Assembly: GCA_002314595.1 (NCBI GenBank)
Contig: DCGP01000032.1
Coordinates: 111,626 to 175,625 of the forward strand
Source of the DNA: Clostridiales bacterium UBA1775
GTDB lineage: Bacteria > Bacillota > Clostridia > Monoglobales > Firm-18
DNA: 64,000 bases
Reading direction: 5' to 3'
Shown: positions 16,914 to 26,210 of the stretch, piece after piece
How the letters are laid out: each line of letters opens with the position of its first letter
How positions within the stretch are numbered: the stretch's first letter is position 1
Notes under the pieces: generated by a model
Told to the model about the DNA's origin: nothing
What the model saw: only the letters and a program-made list of their open reading frames with translations
Databases searched by the model: none
Translations under genes and position numbers: made by a program

Positions 16914-19211
16914 ATGAGAAAAAGATGGTTAAGAATTGAAAATCACCCTTGCTTGCCATTAGGTGATAACAGGTCAATGGTTACCGGTTGCAAGGAACAC
17001 ATAGAATTATCAAGAAAATCAGCAGAGGAAGGCATTGTTTTACTTAAAAACAACAATAACCTTTTACCTCTAAAAAACAGCTCTAAAATAGCCATTTTCG
17101 GCAAGGCACAAATTGACTATGTTAAAGGTGGAGGAGGTAGTGGAGATGTTATTTGCGAATATGTAAAAAACATCTACCAATCATTTAAGGCAGAATTTGA
17201 TGTATTAAATTCTTTATCCTTATTTTATCAAAGCCATGTAGAACAAAAATACAAAGAGGGATTTCGCATAGGCAGAGTTCCTGAAACTGAAATTCCTAAG
17301 GATTTACTTAAAGAAGCAAAGGAATATACGGATACAGCAATCATTACTATCGGCAGATATTCCAAGGAAGAGGAAGACCATAGAAATGATGAAACAGATG
17401 CTTATTTTAATTTAGACAAGCAAGAACAAAAAATGGTTGACACAGTTTGTGCCAACTTTGAAAATGTCATAGTTTTGCTAAATACAGGTGCTATGATAGA
17501 TACATCGTGGTTTAGTAAAAATGACAAAATTAAGTCGGCACTAATGATTTGGCAAGGAGGTATGGAGGGTACGGTTGCAGCAGCAAACGTTGTTAGTGGC
17601 AAGGTAACTCCCTCAGGTAAATTAGTGGATACCTGTGCAGAAAAATTTGAAGATTACCCATCGTCCGAGGGCTTCCATCAGTCCGAAGATTATGTTAAAT
17701 ACACCGAGGACGTATTTGTAGGCTATCGTTATTTTGAAACAATACCCGGCAAACAATCTTGTGTTGTGTACCCCTTTGGTTATGGCTTGTCTTACACAAC
17801 CTTTGAATTTTCCGAGGAAAATGCTTGTGTATCAGGTGGAAAAATCGTTGTATCAGTAACTGTTAAAAATATCGGCAAATATGCAGGCAAAGAGGTTGTT
17901 CAGCTATATTACAACCCACCGGTTGGTGTAATTACCAAACCAAAATTTGAACTTTGTGCCTTTGCCAAGACCAAACTTTTAGCACCAAACGAAAGTCAAA
18001 ATATTGTTTTGTCATTTGATATTTCATCTATGGCATCTTATGACGATATTGGGGACGTTCAAAAATCGGCATGGGTTATGGAAAAAGGTGATTATAAGCT
18101 ATTTATAGGAAATTCTGTTAGAAATACCAAGGAAATTGATTTTACATATTCATTAAATGAAAATATAGTTACAGAACAATGCACAGAATATTGTAAGCCT
18201 GAATCACTTGGTAAGCGTCTAACTGCCACAGGCGAATATAAAACAGTTGAGAATTGCAAGGTTACAAGAAAAACCTTTGAGCCAACATATAACTGTAAGT
18301 ATAAAGAACCTAAGGAAGAAGAAATCAAAAAATTAGCAGACGTTGCAAATGGTAACATAACATTAGATGAATTTATGAAACAGCTATCCGACCAAGATAT
18401 GATGAAGTTGCTACTTGGTAAGAAAAATACAGGCGTTGCAAATACAGATGGTATGGGAGGAAACGAAAAATTTGGTATTCCTGCACCTATGACTGTTGAC
18501 GGTCCTGCAGGGGTACGTCTATCACCGTCCTTTGATATATATACAACTGCATTTCCGGTTGCAACAATGCTTGCTTGTACTTGGAATACTGAAATTCTTG
18601 AACAGGTTGGTACAGCAGGAGCAAAGGAAGCAAAGGAAAATAACCTTTCAATGTGGCTAACGCCGGCACTTAACATACACAGAAGCCCACTATGTGGCAG
18701 AAATTTCGAGTATTATTCCGAAGACCCTTTTGTGTCAGGTAAAATGGCATCGGCAATGGTAAGGGGTATCCAATCGCAAAATATTGTAGCCACACCAAAG
18801 CATTTTGCTTGTAACAACAAAGAAACAAACAGAAAAGAGTCAAATTCTATCGTGTCTGAAAGAGCAATTAGAGAAATCTATGTTAAAGGCTTTGAAATTT
18901 GTGTTAAAGAAGCAAATCCTAAGCTTTTAATGACTGCATACAACCGTGTAAATGGCGCTCGTTCCTCTGAAAATACCGAACTAATAACAGGTGTTTTGCG
19001 TAATGAATGGGGCTATAAAGGACTTGTAACAACAGACTGGTGGAATAATGGTGAAAGAAGCAAGGAAATTAAGGCAGGCAATGATGTTCATATGCCTCAT
19101 AGCCATTATAATATTTGGACTCCTTTTCCTTGGGAGGTTGAAAATGTTTCAAGAAACCAACTTGCAACCTGTGTAAAGCGCTTGCTTGAACTAATATTGT
19201 GGTTAGAATAA
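16914..19211 (+). CDS. Circularly permuted GH3 beta-glycosidase
   Basis: Glycoside hydrolase family 3 enzyme of 765 residues with its domains in reversed order. The part normally at the C-terminus comes first: SRKSAEEGIVLLKNNNNLLPL (start of the alpha/beta sandwich), the GRYSKEEEDHRNDETD loop that should hold the acid/base Glu, PFGYGLSYTTFEF, then an FnIII-like domain (VSVTVKNIGKYAGKEVVQLYY). The usual N-terminal TIM barrel follows from ~residue 485 (MTVDGPAGVRL, LNIHRSPLCGRNFEYYSEDP, KHFACNNKE) with the nucleophile Asp in LVTTDWW. This order is known in beta-glucosidases of Ruminococcus albus and Butyrivibrio. There is no signal peptide, so it acts in the cytoplasm on imported oligosaccharides. 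The exact sugar specificity cannot be read. Confidence 0.9.
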   Translation: MRKRWLRIENHPCLPLGDNRSMVTGCKEHIELSRKSAEEGIVLLKNNNNLLPLKNSSKIAIFGKAQIDYVKGGGGSGDVICEYVKNIYQSFKAEFDVLNSLSLFYQSHVEQKYKEGFRIGRVPETEIPKDLLKEAKEYTDTAIITIGRYSKEEEDHRNDETDAYFNLDKQEQKMVDTVCANFENVIVLLNTGAMIDTSWFSKNDKIKSALMIWQGGMEGTVAAANVVSGKVTPSGKLVDTCAEKFEDYPSSEGFHQSEDYVKYTEDVFVGYRYFETIPGKQSCVVYPFGYGLSYTTFEFSEENACVSGGKIVVSVTVKNIGKYAGKEVVQLYYNPPVGVITKPKFELCAFAKTKLLAPNESQNIVLSFDISSMASYDDIGDVQKSAWVMEKGDYKLFIGNSVRNTKEIDFTYSLNENIVTEQCTEYCKPESLGKRLTATGEYKTVENCKVTRKTFEPTYNCKYKEPKEEEIKKLADVANGNITLDEFMKQLSDQDMMKLLLGKKNTGVANTDGMGGNEKFGIPAPMTVDGPAGVRLSPSFDIYTTAFPVATMLACTWNTEILEQVGTAGAKEAKENNLSMWLTPALNIHRSPLCGRNFEYYSEDPFVSGKMASAMVRGIQSQNIVATPKHFACNNKETNRKESNSIVSERAIREIYVKGFEICVKEANPKLLMTAYNRVNGARSSENTELITGVLRNEWGYKGLVTTDWWNNGERSKEIKAGNDVHMPHSHYNIWTPFPWEVENVSRNQLATCVKRLLELILWLE

Positions 19212-19229
19212 AATAACTTGAATAATTTA

Positions 19230-19275
19230 AACAGCCCTGTTTGTAACAGTCTTACAAACAGGACTGTTTTTTTAT
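19230..19275. terminator. Terminator between GH3 and the GH36 remnant
   Basis: A 17-pair stem, 19230-19246 with 19252-19268 (one mismatch), has a five-base loop and is followed by a run of T on the plus strand. It ends the GH3 transcript between convergent genes. Confidence 0.85.
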
Positions 19276-19281
19276 ATGTTT

Positions 19282-20753
19282 TTATTTGTATAAATATATT
19301 TTTGCAATTTTTGTGCCTTCAATGTGAAGTGATAATCCTTTTTCCATCAAGTCTTTTCCAAGCGCGTAAAATTCCGAATTATCATCAAGGTCAATAAAAG
19401 TATATTTCTTTTTTGGATTCAAGTCAAAAAGTTTAATTTGTGCGTCGGAATAAGGCGAGTTTTCTCGCTTAAAAACCTCAATAATTCCATCGCCTTTTTC
19501 TTTTCTGTTATACTGAGATGCACACCAAACATCACTCCTGTCCGACCATTGAGTAAGTGGATAAAAGTCCTCACAAAAATATGGTCTAACAAGTTTATAT
19601 TCTTTTATAAAATTCTTAACAAACTGTACTTTTTCAGGTGTATCACAAAACTTTTCGTGTTCTGCCCAGGTAAAATTCAGGGTGTTCACTAAGAATATTT
19701 GCAGTATGAAAAGCCCTTTCAGGCTCAAGCCATAAAATAAATTTCATTCCGGCATTGTGTGTAGCTTTTGAAATCTCTTCAAGTCCCTTTGGAAATATCT
19801 TTTTGCTTACAACCCAATCGCCTGTATGAGACCACCAATCCCCCTCAAATTCGTCGGATGATGGCGCAGTGTCTTGTCCGTACCAACCGGCATCAATCCA
19901 AATATATTCAAATTGAAGATGATTTTTCTTTATGGTATCAATTAGTTTAAGGATTGATTCTGCATTCATTCCACCCCAAACACCTGCACAAAGGGGGGCA
20001 AAATCATCTCTGCCCGGTTTGCCGATTAGTGAAAATTCCTCTTTGATAAGGCGTTTCCATTTGTTTTGAGAATCAATATAACTACCTTCGTAAGGCATCA
20101 TTACAACAGAAGATGTTCTTATTTTTTCACCACCAAATAAGAAAAATTCTGTATCTTCAATTTTGGAACGGAATGTCAAACTGTCAGCATTACGTTCTAA
20201 ACAAGCGTTCCATTGGCCACTCCAACCGATAGCAAAAATACACCCTGTACCATCCTTGTGGACGTTGAAAATGGGGCTGTCCCTTCCGAAGAACGGCCAC
20301 ATGTAGGTGCATAATTTTTTGCACCCTTGTCTGTATATAGCCAACTTGTGTTTTTATTTTCTAAAATTTTTGTAACATCGCAAGAAAACTCGTCCGACTC
20401 CCAATTTGAACCCTTTGGCGAATAAACTAAAGTGCCTTTTGTTGCATCGGGTAAGTATGATGAAATTTTAATGTATTCTTCGTGCTTAAAGGGAATTGTT
20501 ACGTTGGCATCCCAAAGCTGCGAGATTACTTTTGATGGTTTATCACTTGTGTTTTCAATGTAGTTTACCCATTCATAAGCACCGTATTTTTCATATTTTT
20601 TTGCTATATTTGTGATTTTAAGCCATCATCAAAGGTATAGATTGTAGTAACCTCATTTTTGTTTTCGATAACCTATGTTTTAAAATTCAGCTCTTCAAAT
20701 TTCTTATTATCATATAGAAATGAAAAACGTTTATTACTTTTTAAAAATTCCAT
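19282..20753 (-). pseudogene. Decayed GH36 alpha-galactosidase
   Basis: Melibiase-like sequence is scattered over three frames. From the ATG at 20753, the protein MEFLKSNKRFSFLYDNKKF hits an in-frame TAG at 20675-20673. A one-base frameshift follows near 20619, the homologous frame (YGAYEWVNYIENTSDKPS...) runs to about 20300, and another shift there leads into DSPIFNVHKDG...AIGWSGQW, YIWIDAGWYG, FILWLEPERAFH. A third disruption near 19680 leads into the C-terminal segment VRPYFCEDFYPLTQ. The stretch that should hold the catalytic KWDxN nucleophile and the acid/base Asp, roughly 150 residues, is missing between those last pieces. So it has at least one nonsense codon, three frameshifts and an internal deletion. 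It sits directly downstream of the GH127 gene as the last member of the mntP-HAD-GH127 transcript. Confidence 0.88.
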
Positions 20754-20764
20754 AAAATCACCTT

Positions 20765-22693
20765 CTATTTTGTTAGAATCCAAACTGCCATTTTGCTTTC
20801 GTCGTTCCATAGCTTTCCTGCTGAAGAATAATCTACAAGAAGCATTTCTTCTCCGTTTTTAAGTGGTACTTTGCCCTCTAATATAGTTTTGAAGCTTGCC
20901 TCTTTTGAGGGATTAAAGTCAATAAAACCATTATTTTCTTTTATTTCAATAGGCGTGTCAACACTGTAACCAAGTCTGTTATCCTGAGCAAGCATAATAG
21001 GCCCTCGCCTTAAAGCAATATGGTTTTTGGCAATTGGGTCCTCTTTATCAAATGTAGAAACCATATAATTATGCCCCCAAATCACCTTGTTCATAAGAAT
21101 TTGACTACCGTATGGGATTGGCTTTAAAACCTCGGTTCTCATATCCATTTTATATGTTATTTCATCATTGTTGTTCCAAATACCACTGATAATATAATAT
21201 CCGTCAGACTTACAAATTTCTTTGTTACAGTTCAAACTTGAAAGTGTGTTCCAACTTGGATTTCTAAGCATAATGGTAAACTCTTCAGGCTTTTCCAATT
21301 CTGTTTTGATGCTTATTGTTTCGCCTTTGGGATAATCTGTTGTGGTAATAAATTTTATTTTATTGCCATTAGGCGTTACAGATTCCACACAACCATCAAT
21401 AAATAGATTCATTACAAAACCTGTATCGTTACTTAAAAGCTGCATTTTTGGAACTAATCCAATACCGGCAGAACCAATGCATGCGCAACAACCATAATAT
21501 GTTTTATCAGAGAACACTTTTAGTCCACCGATTCCGTTTCCTCTTGTTCCGGAGGTAAGAGGACTGTAACTGTCAAATGGAAGTGGAGTGTTTATTAAAC
21601 CGGGCTGGCTATTTGCTATATCTTCGGTATTTAGTGAACCTAAATATGCGTTATAAAATGCTGTTTCAAACACATCAGCATATTTTGAATTACCGGTCAA
21701 AAGGTGCATTTGAAACATAAACTTCATAATAGTAACTGTTACACAGGTCTCTTGCATTATTTTATCGTTTGTTGTATTTGCTTGGCGAACCTTTGAATGG
21801 TCAAAAAGTTCGTTGGTACAGCCGGAACAACCAATAACTGTCAAGTCAGTTTCTATTATTTTATCTGCAAAATTTATTAGTGCAATTTTGTGCCTTTCAT
21901 TTTTTGTTATTCTGTAATATTCCAAAAGCCCCTCAAAACAAGATGTCATTTCATAGGCCTTTGTTACAGGATATTGATAAGGCGAAAAATCATTATCGTA
22001 TGCCAAATCAAAAATGTTTGAAATATCTGTTGCCCCTGTGGAAACTATATACTCTGCAAAATCAAGGTAGCGCTTTTCCTTAGTTAAAGAATACAGCCTT
22101 ACAATAGGCTCTAAAATTGAGCAAGAATTTAGCCCTCTCCAATGCCTTGTGGCTAATGTTATTTCCTTTTTGCCTTCATCTTTTCCGATTTTACTTATTA
22201 TGTAGTCAACTTGCTTTTTCATTGAAGAAATAATTTTTAAATTTAAATCCTTGTCATCTGATACTTCAAGGAAATATTGCATTCCTAAAAGAACGTATTT
22301 TCTGCCCCAAAGGTCCCAACCGTCAAATTCCTTTTCAATTGGATATGTGCTTATTCTGCCGTTTTCTTCTGCAACATCAATCATTTCCAAAACTGTTTCT
22401 TTTAATATATCAAACAGCTTTTTATCTTTGGAATATGAGAAAACAAATGACGCACCTCTCATCATTTTTCCCCAAAATTCACATCTCCAACCGTTGTCTA
22501 AATCAGTTTTTTCAATAAATTGAGCCACAAATTTGTGCCAAAGTTCAGGATTTAGCAACTGCTTTTCGCAAACAAAATCAAATATTTCTTTTGTAAAGCC
22601 ATTGTAATTATATGAGTTATTATAGTCAGCAAAATACACATCTGTGTCAAGTCTTGGAAAGTTTGCAGTATTTTCTCCATAAATCTTTCTCAT
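20765..22693 (-). CDS. GH127-family beta-L-arabinofuranosidase-like protein
   Basis: About 642 residues of the GH127 (DUF1680) family, whose characterised members remove beta-L-arabinofuranose through a zinc-bound cysteine nucleophile. The zinc/active-site signatures are visible: QETCVTVTIMKF (the Glu and Cys ligands) and YYGCCACIGSAG (the paired cysteines). The (alpha/alpha)6-barrel region contains RHWRGLNSCSILEPIVRLYSLTKEKRYLDFA. I place the start at the ATG 22693, eight bases after AAGGTGG; the GTG at 22705 lies within that site. There is no signal peptide, so it acts inside the cell. The decayed GH36 gene follows and the HAD gene precedes, two bases from the GTG alternative start. Confidence 0.85.
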   Translation of the reverse strand: MRKIYGENTANFPRLDTDVYFADYNNSYNYNGFTKEIFDFVCEKQLLNPELWHKFVAQFIEKTDLDNGWRCEFWGKMMRGASFVFSYSKDKKLFDILKETVLEMIDVAEENGRISTYPIEKEFDGWDLWGRKYVLLGMQYFLEVSDDKDLNLKIISSMKKQVDYIISKIGKDEGKKEITLATRHWRGLNSCSILEPIVRLYSLTKEKRYLDFAEYIVSTGATDISNIFDLAYDNDFSPYQYPVTKAYEMTSCFEGLLEYYRITKNERHKIALINFADKIIETDLTVIGCSGCTNELFDHSKVRQANTTNDKIMQETCVTVTIMKFMFQMHLLTGNSKYADVFETAFYNAYLGSLNTEDIANSQPGLINTPLPFDSYSPLTSGTRGNGIGGLKVFSDKTYYGCCACIGSAGIGLVPKMQLLSNDTGFVMNLFIDGCVESVTPNGNKIKFITTTDYPKGETISIKTELEKPEEFTIMLRNPSWNTLSSLNCNKEICKSDGYYIISGIWNNNDEITYKMDMRTEVLKPIPYGSQILMNKVIWGHNYMVSTFDKEDPIAKNHIALRRGPIMLAQDNRLGYSVDTPIEIKENNGFIDFNPSKEASFKTILEGKVPLKNGEEMLLVDYSSAGKLWNDESKMAVWILTK

Positions 22694-22707
22694 GCTTTTA
22701 CCCACCT

Positions 22708-23301
22708 TTATATATTGTTATAGATAAATTCCTCAGCGTGCTCTGCATTTCCGTCAAACAGAAATGATGCAATACCCAAACTTTTTGCAGTGTTAATATT
22801 TTCTTTGTTGTCATCAATAAATATACAATCCTTTGCTTTAATACCAAATTTTTCAATGGCATATTTAAAAATATCAGCATTAGGCTTGTGCATTTTTACA
22901 ACTCCGGAAAACACATATCCGTCAAAGTTACGAAGTATCCATATATCCTTGTATATATCTTCCATATATGAAGAAATGTTAGATATTAAATAAATCTTAT
23001 GTCCGTCATTTTTAAGCTTGGTAATTAAATTGTCCATTCCTTCAATTACAGGCAAGTTAAATATCCAGTTATCACTCATTAGCTTTGCATAGTTGTGTAG
23101 ATGTTTGGGCAATTCATTTAGAACTTCCTTTAAGTGAGCTTCCTTGTCCATCTCCCCACTGTCTAATTTGTCAAAATATTTTCTTGCAAAAAATACATCT
23201 GCCATTGTTTTGGCATCATCACCTGCAATGCCGTAGGATTTTACAATCCTCGAAGGCGCAAAGTCAACTAATGTAAGCCCAAAATCAAATAAAATGTTCA
23301 T
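22708..23301 (-). CDS. HAD-superfamily hydrolase
   Basis: Haloacid-dehalogenase fold phosphatase-like protein, 197 residues. Motif I is FDFGLTLVDF (nucleophile Asp6; the second Asp of the usual DxD is Gly, as in DxGxxx-type members), motif II is YLISNISS, motif III Lys lies near KMHKPNADIFKYA, and motif IV is CIFIDDNKENINTA. The cap is a small helical bundle (residues ~15-85), giving the IA subfamily layout of sugar-phosphate phosphatases. The substrate is unknown. It lies between mntP and the GH127 gene with gaps of about ten and a few bases, so it may dephosphorylate an intermediate of sugar use, but this is only inferred from position. Confidence 0.8.
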   Translation of the reverse strand: MNILFDFGLTLVDFAPSRIVKSYGIAGDDAKTMADVFFARKYFDKLDSGEMDKEAHLKEVLNELPKHLHNYAKLMSDNWIFNLPVIEGMDNLITKLKNDGHKIYLISNISSYMEDIYKDIWILRNFDGYVFSGVVKMHKPNADIFKYAIEKFGIKAKDCIFIDDNKENINTAKSLGIASFLFDGNAEHAEEFIYNNI

Positions 23302-23311
23302 AATAAACCCC

Positions 23312-23875
23312 TTAAATAAATGACTCTACAAATATTTTAATGCCAATTAAGACCAAAATTATTCCACCAACCAATTCAGCCTTTGAACCTAATAAATCAC
23401 CGAATTTCTTGCCAAAGAATACTCCGACAAATGAAATTAAAAACGTTGTAATACCAATAATTGAAACAGGCTCTATGATTCCAAAGCCCGAATATGTACC
23501 AACAAATGTAACACCAACCATTAACGCGTCAATGCTTGTTGCAATACCTAAAATAAATAGAGATAGGTTGTTGGTAATGTCCTTGTCAAACTCTTCATCT
23601 TTGTCAGCAATTGATTCATAAATCATTTTTCCACCAATAAAGCCAAGTAAAATAAGGGCAATCCAATGGTCAAATTGTACTATGTAATTTTCAAATCTGC
23701 CGGCAACAAGCCAGCCTAATGTAGGCATAAGAGCTTGAAAAAACCCAAAACAAAATGCTATTTTAAGCACGTTTTTTATCTTTATTTTCTTCATTAGCAT
23801 ACCGCCTGAAACGGAAACTGCAAATGCGTCCATTGCAAGACCTATACCGATTAAAATAATTTCTAATATTTCCAT
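23312..23875 (-). CDS. mntP: Manganese efflux pump MntP
   Basis: Six-helix membrane protein of 187 residues that exports Mn(II). Two homologous halves are visible, each with the conserved acidic membrane motif: GIGLAMDAFAVSVSGGM near the N-terminus and GIATSIDALMVGVTFVG in the middle. The two Asp residues are needed for transport in the characterised E. coli protein. No yybP-ykoY manganese riboswitch is visible in the 230 bases upstream. It is the first gene of a leftward group with the HAD and GH127 genes, an unusual association that may be chance. Confidence 0.93.
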   Translation of the reverse strand: MEILEIILIGIGLAMDAFAVSVSGGMLMKKIKIKNVLKIAFCFGFFQALMPTLGWLVAGRFENYIVQFDHWIALILLGFIGGKMIYESIADKDEEFDKDITNNLSLFILGIATSIDALMVGVTFVGTYSGFGIIEPVSIIGITTFLISFVGVFFGKKFGDLLGSKAELVGGIILVLIGIKIFVESFI

Positions 23876-24104
23876 TAAGCTACCTCACTTTTATTTATAT
23901 CCACCTTTTCTATTTTATCATACATTAAAAACAAAATAAATAATCTTGTATCTAATTATAATATTTTGTGCAATATAAACAAAAAAATAAAAAAACATTG
24001 TGCATCATTTATTGGAAAATGATAGGATTTTTCCTTTAAATGTCGTATAATAATCATATAATATATTTAATATATTTAAAATTAACGGAAGGGGCAAAGA
24101 AATT

Positions 24105-26129
24105 ATGAGCAAATTTTCAACAGAGCAAATTAGAAATGTATGTATCTTAGGTAATGGCAATTCGGGAAAGACAACAGTAGCAGAATCAATGTTGAAATTT
24201 TCCGATGCAATTGAACGCAGAGGTGCAGTATTAGACGGAAACACAATTTCCGACTATGATCCTGAGGAAGTTAAACGTAAAATCTCGATAAATACATCAC
24301 TGCTAACATTTGAATTTGGAAAATGTAAATTTAACGTATTGGACACACCCGGGTCCTACGATTTTATAGGCGAAATGTTGGAAGCAGTCAGGGTTTCTGA
24401 TGCCGCCGTTATTGTGGTAAGTGGTAAGTCAGGTGTTTCAGCAGGTGTAGAGCGTGCTTGGGAACTTTGTAACAGCCGTAATCTACCGCGTATTGTGTTT
24501 GTAAATAAAGTTGATGACGAACGTTGTAATTATCGTAAGGTGTTAAGCGAGCTTCGTGAATCCTTTGGTAAAACAGTAGCACCTTTCCAACTTCCAATTA
24601 ACAATGGAGAAAAAATTATCGGCTTTGTAGATGTAGTAAGTATGCGTGGTAAGCTGTTCCAGGACGGCCCACTTCTTGATACAGAAATTCCGTCAGATAT
24701 GTTACCGGAAATTGAACCTATTAGAAATATGATTATAGAATCAGTAGCAGAAACTGATGAAGAGCTAATGGACAGATATTTCAGTGGTGATGAATTTACA
24801 ATAGAAGAAATCAAAAAGGCACTTCGTAAGGGTATAGATGCCGGGGACATAGTTCCGGTAATTTGTGGTACAGCCTTACATAACAAGGGTGTAGGCGTGC
24901 TGTTAGAGGATATAGACGAATACTTCCCATCACCAATGGATGTAGAGGATTTTAAATACGATTCCAACGGAAAACCGTCAGTATTTATCTTTAAGACCAT
25001 TGCAGACCCATTTGTAGGTAAGCTTTCATTCTTTAAGGTAATGAGTGGCACAGTAAAGGGAGATACAACCTTAACAAATCTTACAAACGGAACACCTGAA
25101 AAGTTAGGTAAAATTTACACAATGTTTGGCAAAAAGCAAAACGATGTAGATGAATTGTGTGCAGGTGATATAGGCGCAGTTGCAAAATTAACAACAGCCA
25201 AAACAGGTGATACATTAGCAGCAAGTGCTGATATGGAAGCATACGAACCAATAGTGTTCCCAATACCTAATATGTCATTGGCAATATTGCCAAAGGCAAA
25301 GGGCGACGAAGAAAAAATTAGTACAGGCTTGCAAAAGCTAATGGAGGAAGATGGCACATTTAAGGTTGAAAATAACCACGAAACCCATCAAACAATCATT
25401 AGTGGTGTAGGCGAAGTCCATATAGATGTAATTAAGAGCAAACTAAAATCAAAATTCGGTACAGAAACCGAGCTTGAAGAACCAAGAGTTCCATACAGAG
25501 AAAAATTAAAGAAGCCTGTTAAGGTGGAAGGTAAACACAAAAAGCAATCAGGTGGTCATGGTCAGTATGGACATGTTTGGATTGAATTTTCACCAACAGA
25601 GGAAGAAGACCTTATATTTGAAGAAAAGATATTCGGTGGTTCAGTTCCTAAAAACTTTTTCCCTGCTGTTGAAAAAGGACTTAAAGAATGTATCCTAAAC
25701 GGTAGCCTTGCAGGTTATCCGGTAGTAGGCTTAAAGGCAGTTTTGGTAGACGGCTCATACCATCCGGTTGACTCTTCTGAAATGGCATTTAAGGTTGCAG
25801 CCTCACTTGCATTTAAAAAGGCAATGGATGAGGGTGGGGTTCAATTATTAGAGCCTATCGGCAGACTTAATGTTACAGTTCCGTCTAACCTAATGGGAGA
25901 TATTACAGGGGACATTAACAAGCGTAGAGGTCGCGTTCTTGGTATGAACCCGGGTGAAAAATATCTTGTTATAGATGCAGATGTTCCAATGTCCGAAATG
26001 CACAGATACGCAACAGATTTACGCTCTATGACACAGGGCAGAGGCTCATTTAGATTTGCATTTGAAAGGTACGAAATTGCACCACATGATGTTGAACAAA
26101 AGGTAGTAAGCGAAAGCAATAAAGAATAA
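24105..26129 (+). CDS. EF-G-like translation-factor GTPase
   Basis: A 674-residue paralogue of elongation factor G with all its domains. The GTPase has GNGNSGKTT (P-loop), RKISINTSLLTFEF (switch I), DTPGSYDF (switch II) and NKVD (base recognition); domains II-V follow, including HKKQSGGHGQYGHVWIEFSP in domain IV and the C-terminal DITGDINKRRGRVLGM. In true EF-G the switch II motif is DTPGH; here the catalytic His is Ser, as in the second EF-G-like proteins of many Firmicutes and Actinobacteria. Such proteins are not the main elongation factor, and their role is uncertain. RBS GGAAGGGG precedes the ATG. A TATAAT box lies at 24046-24051 with a poor -35. Confidence 0.85.
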   Translation: MSKFSTEQIRNVCILGNGNSGKTTVAESMLKFSDAIERRGAVLDGNTISDYDPEEVKRKISINTSLLTFEFGKCKFNVLDTPGSYDFIGEMLEAVRVSDAAVIVVSGKSGVSAGVERAWELCNSRNLPRIVFVNKVDDERCNYRKVLSELRESFGKTVAPFQLPINNGEKIIGFVDVVSMRGKLFQDGPLLDTEIPSDMLPEIEPIRNMIIESVAETDEELMDRYFSGDEFTIEEIKKALRKGIDAGDIVPVICGTALHNKGVGVLLEDIDEYFPSPMDVEDFKYDSNGKPSVFIFKTIADPFVGKLSFFKVMSGTVKGDTTLTNLTNGTPEKLGKIYTMFGKKQNDVDELCAGDIGAVAKLTTAKTGDTLAASADMEAYEPIVFPIPNMSLAILPKAKGDEEKISTGLQKLMEEDGTFKVENNHETHQTIISGVGEVHIDVIKSKLKSKFGTETELEEPRVPYREKLKKPVKVEGKHKKQSGGHGQYGHVWIEFSPTEEEDLIFEEKIFGGSVPKNFFPAVEKGLKECILNGSLAGYPVVGLKAVLVDGSYHPVDSSEMAFKVAASLAFKKAMDEGGVQLLEPIGRLNVTVPSNLMGDITGDINKRRGRVLGMNPGEKYLVIDADVPMSEMHRYATDLRSMTQGRGSFRFAFERYEIAPHDVEQKVVSESNKE

Positions 26130-26159
26130 TACTACACAAGTTCTGTAAAAATTTATCCA

Positions 26160-26199
26160 TAAAAATGGCAATCCGAATTATTCGGATTGCCATTTTGTA
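26160..26199. terminator. Bidirectional terminator between convergent genes
   Basis: AAAATGGCAATCCGAA pairs perfectly with TTCGGATTGCCATTTT (about 26162-26196) around a three-base loop, with A and T runs on both sides. It serves both the EF-G-like gene and the SLH glycosidase-like gene. Confidence 0.88.
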
Positions 26200-26210
26200 A
26201 TTTGTGAAGA

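Noticed and set aside
23876..24104. yybP-ykoY manganese riboswitch upstream of mntP
   Set aside because: The 230-base gap is AT-rich and shows no paired GC-rich core or conserved loop of that class.
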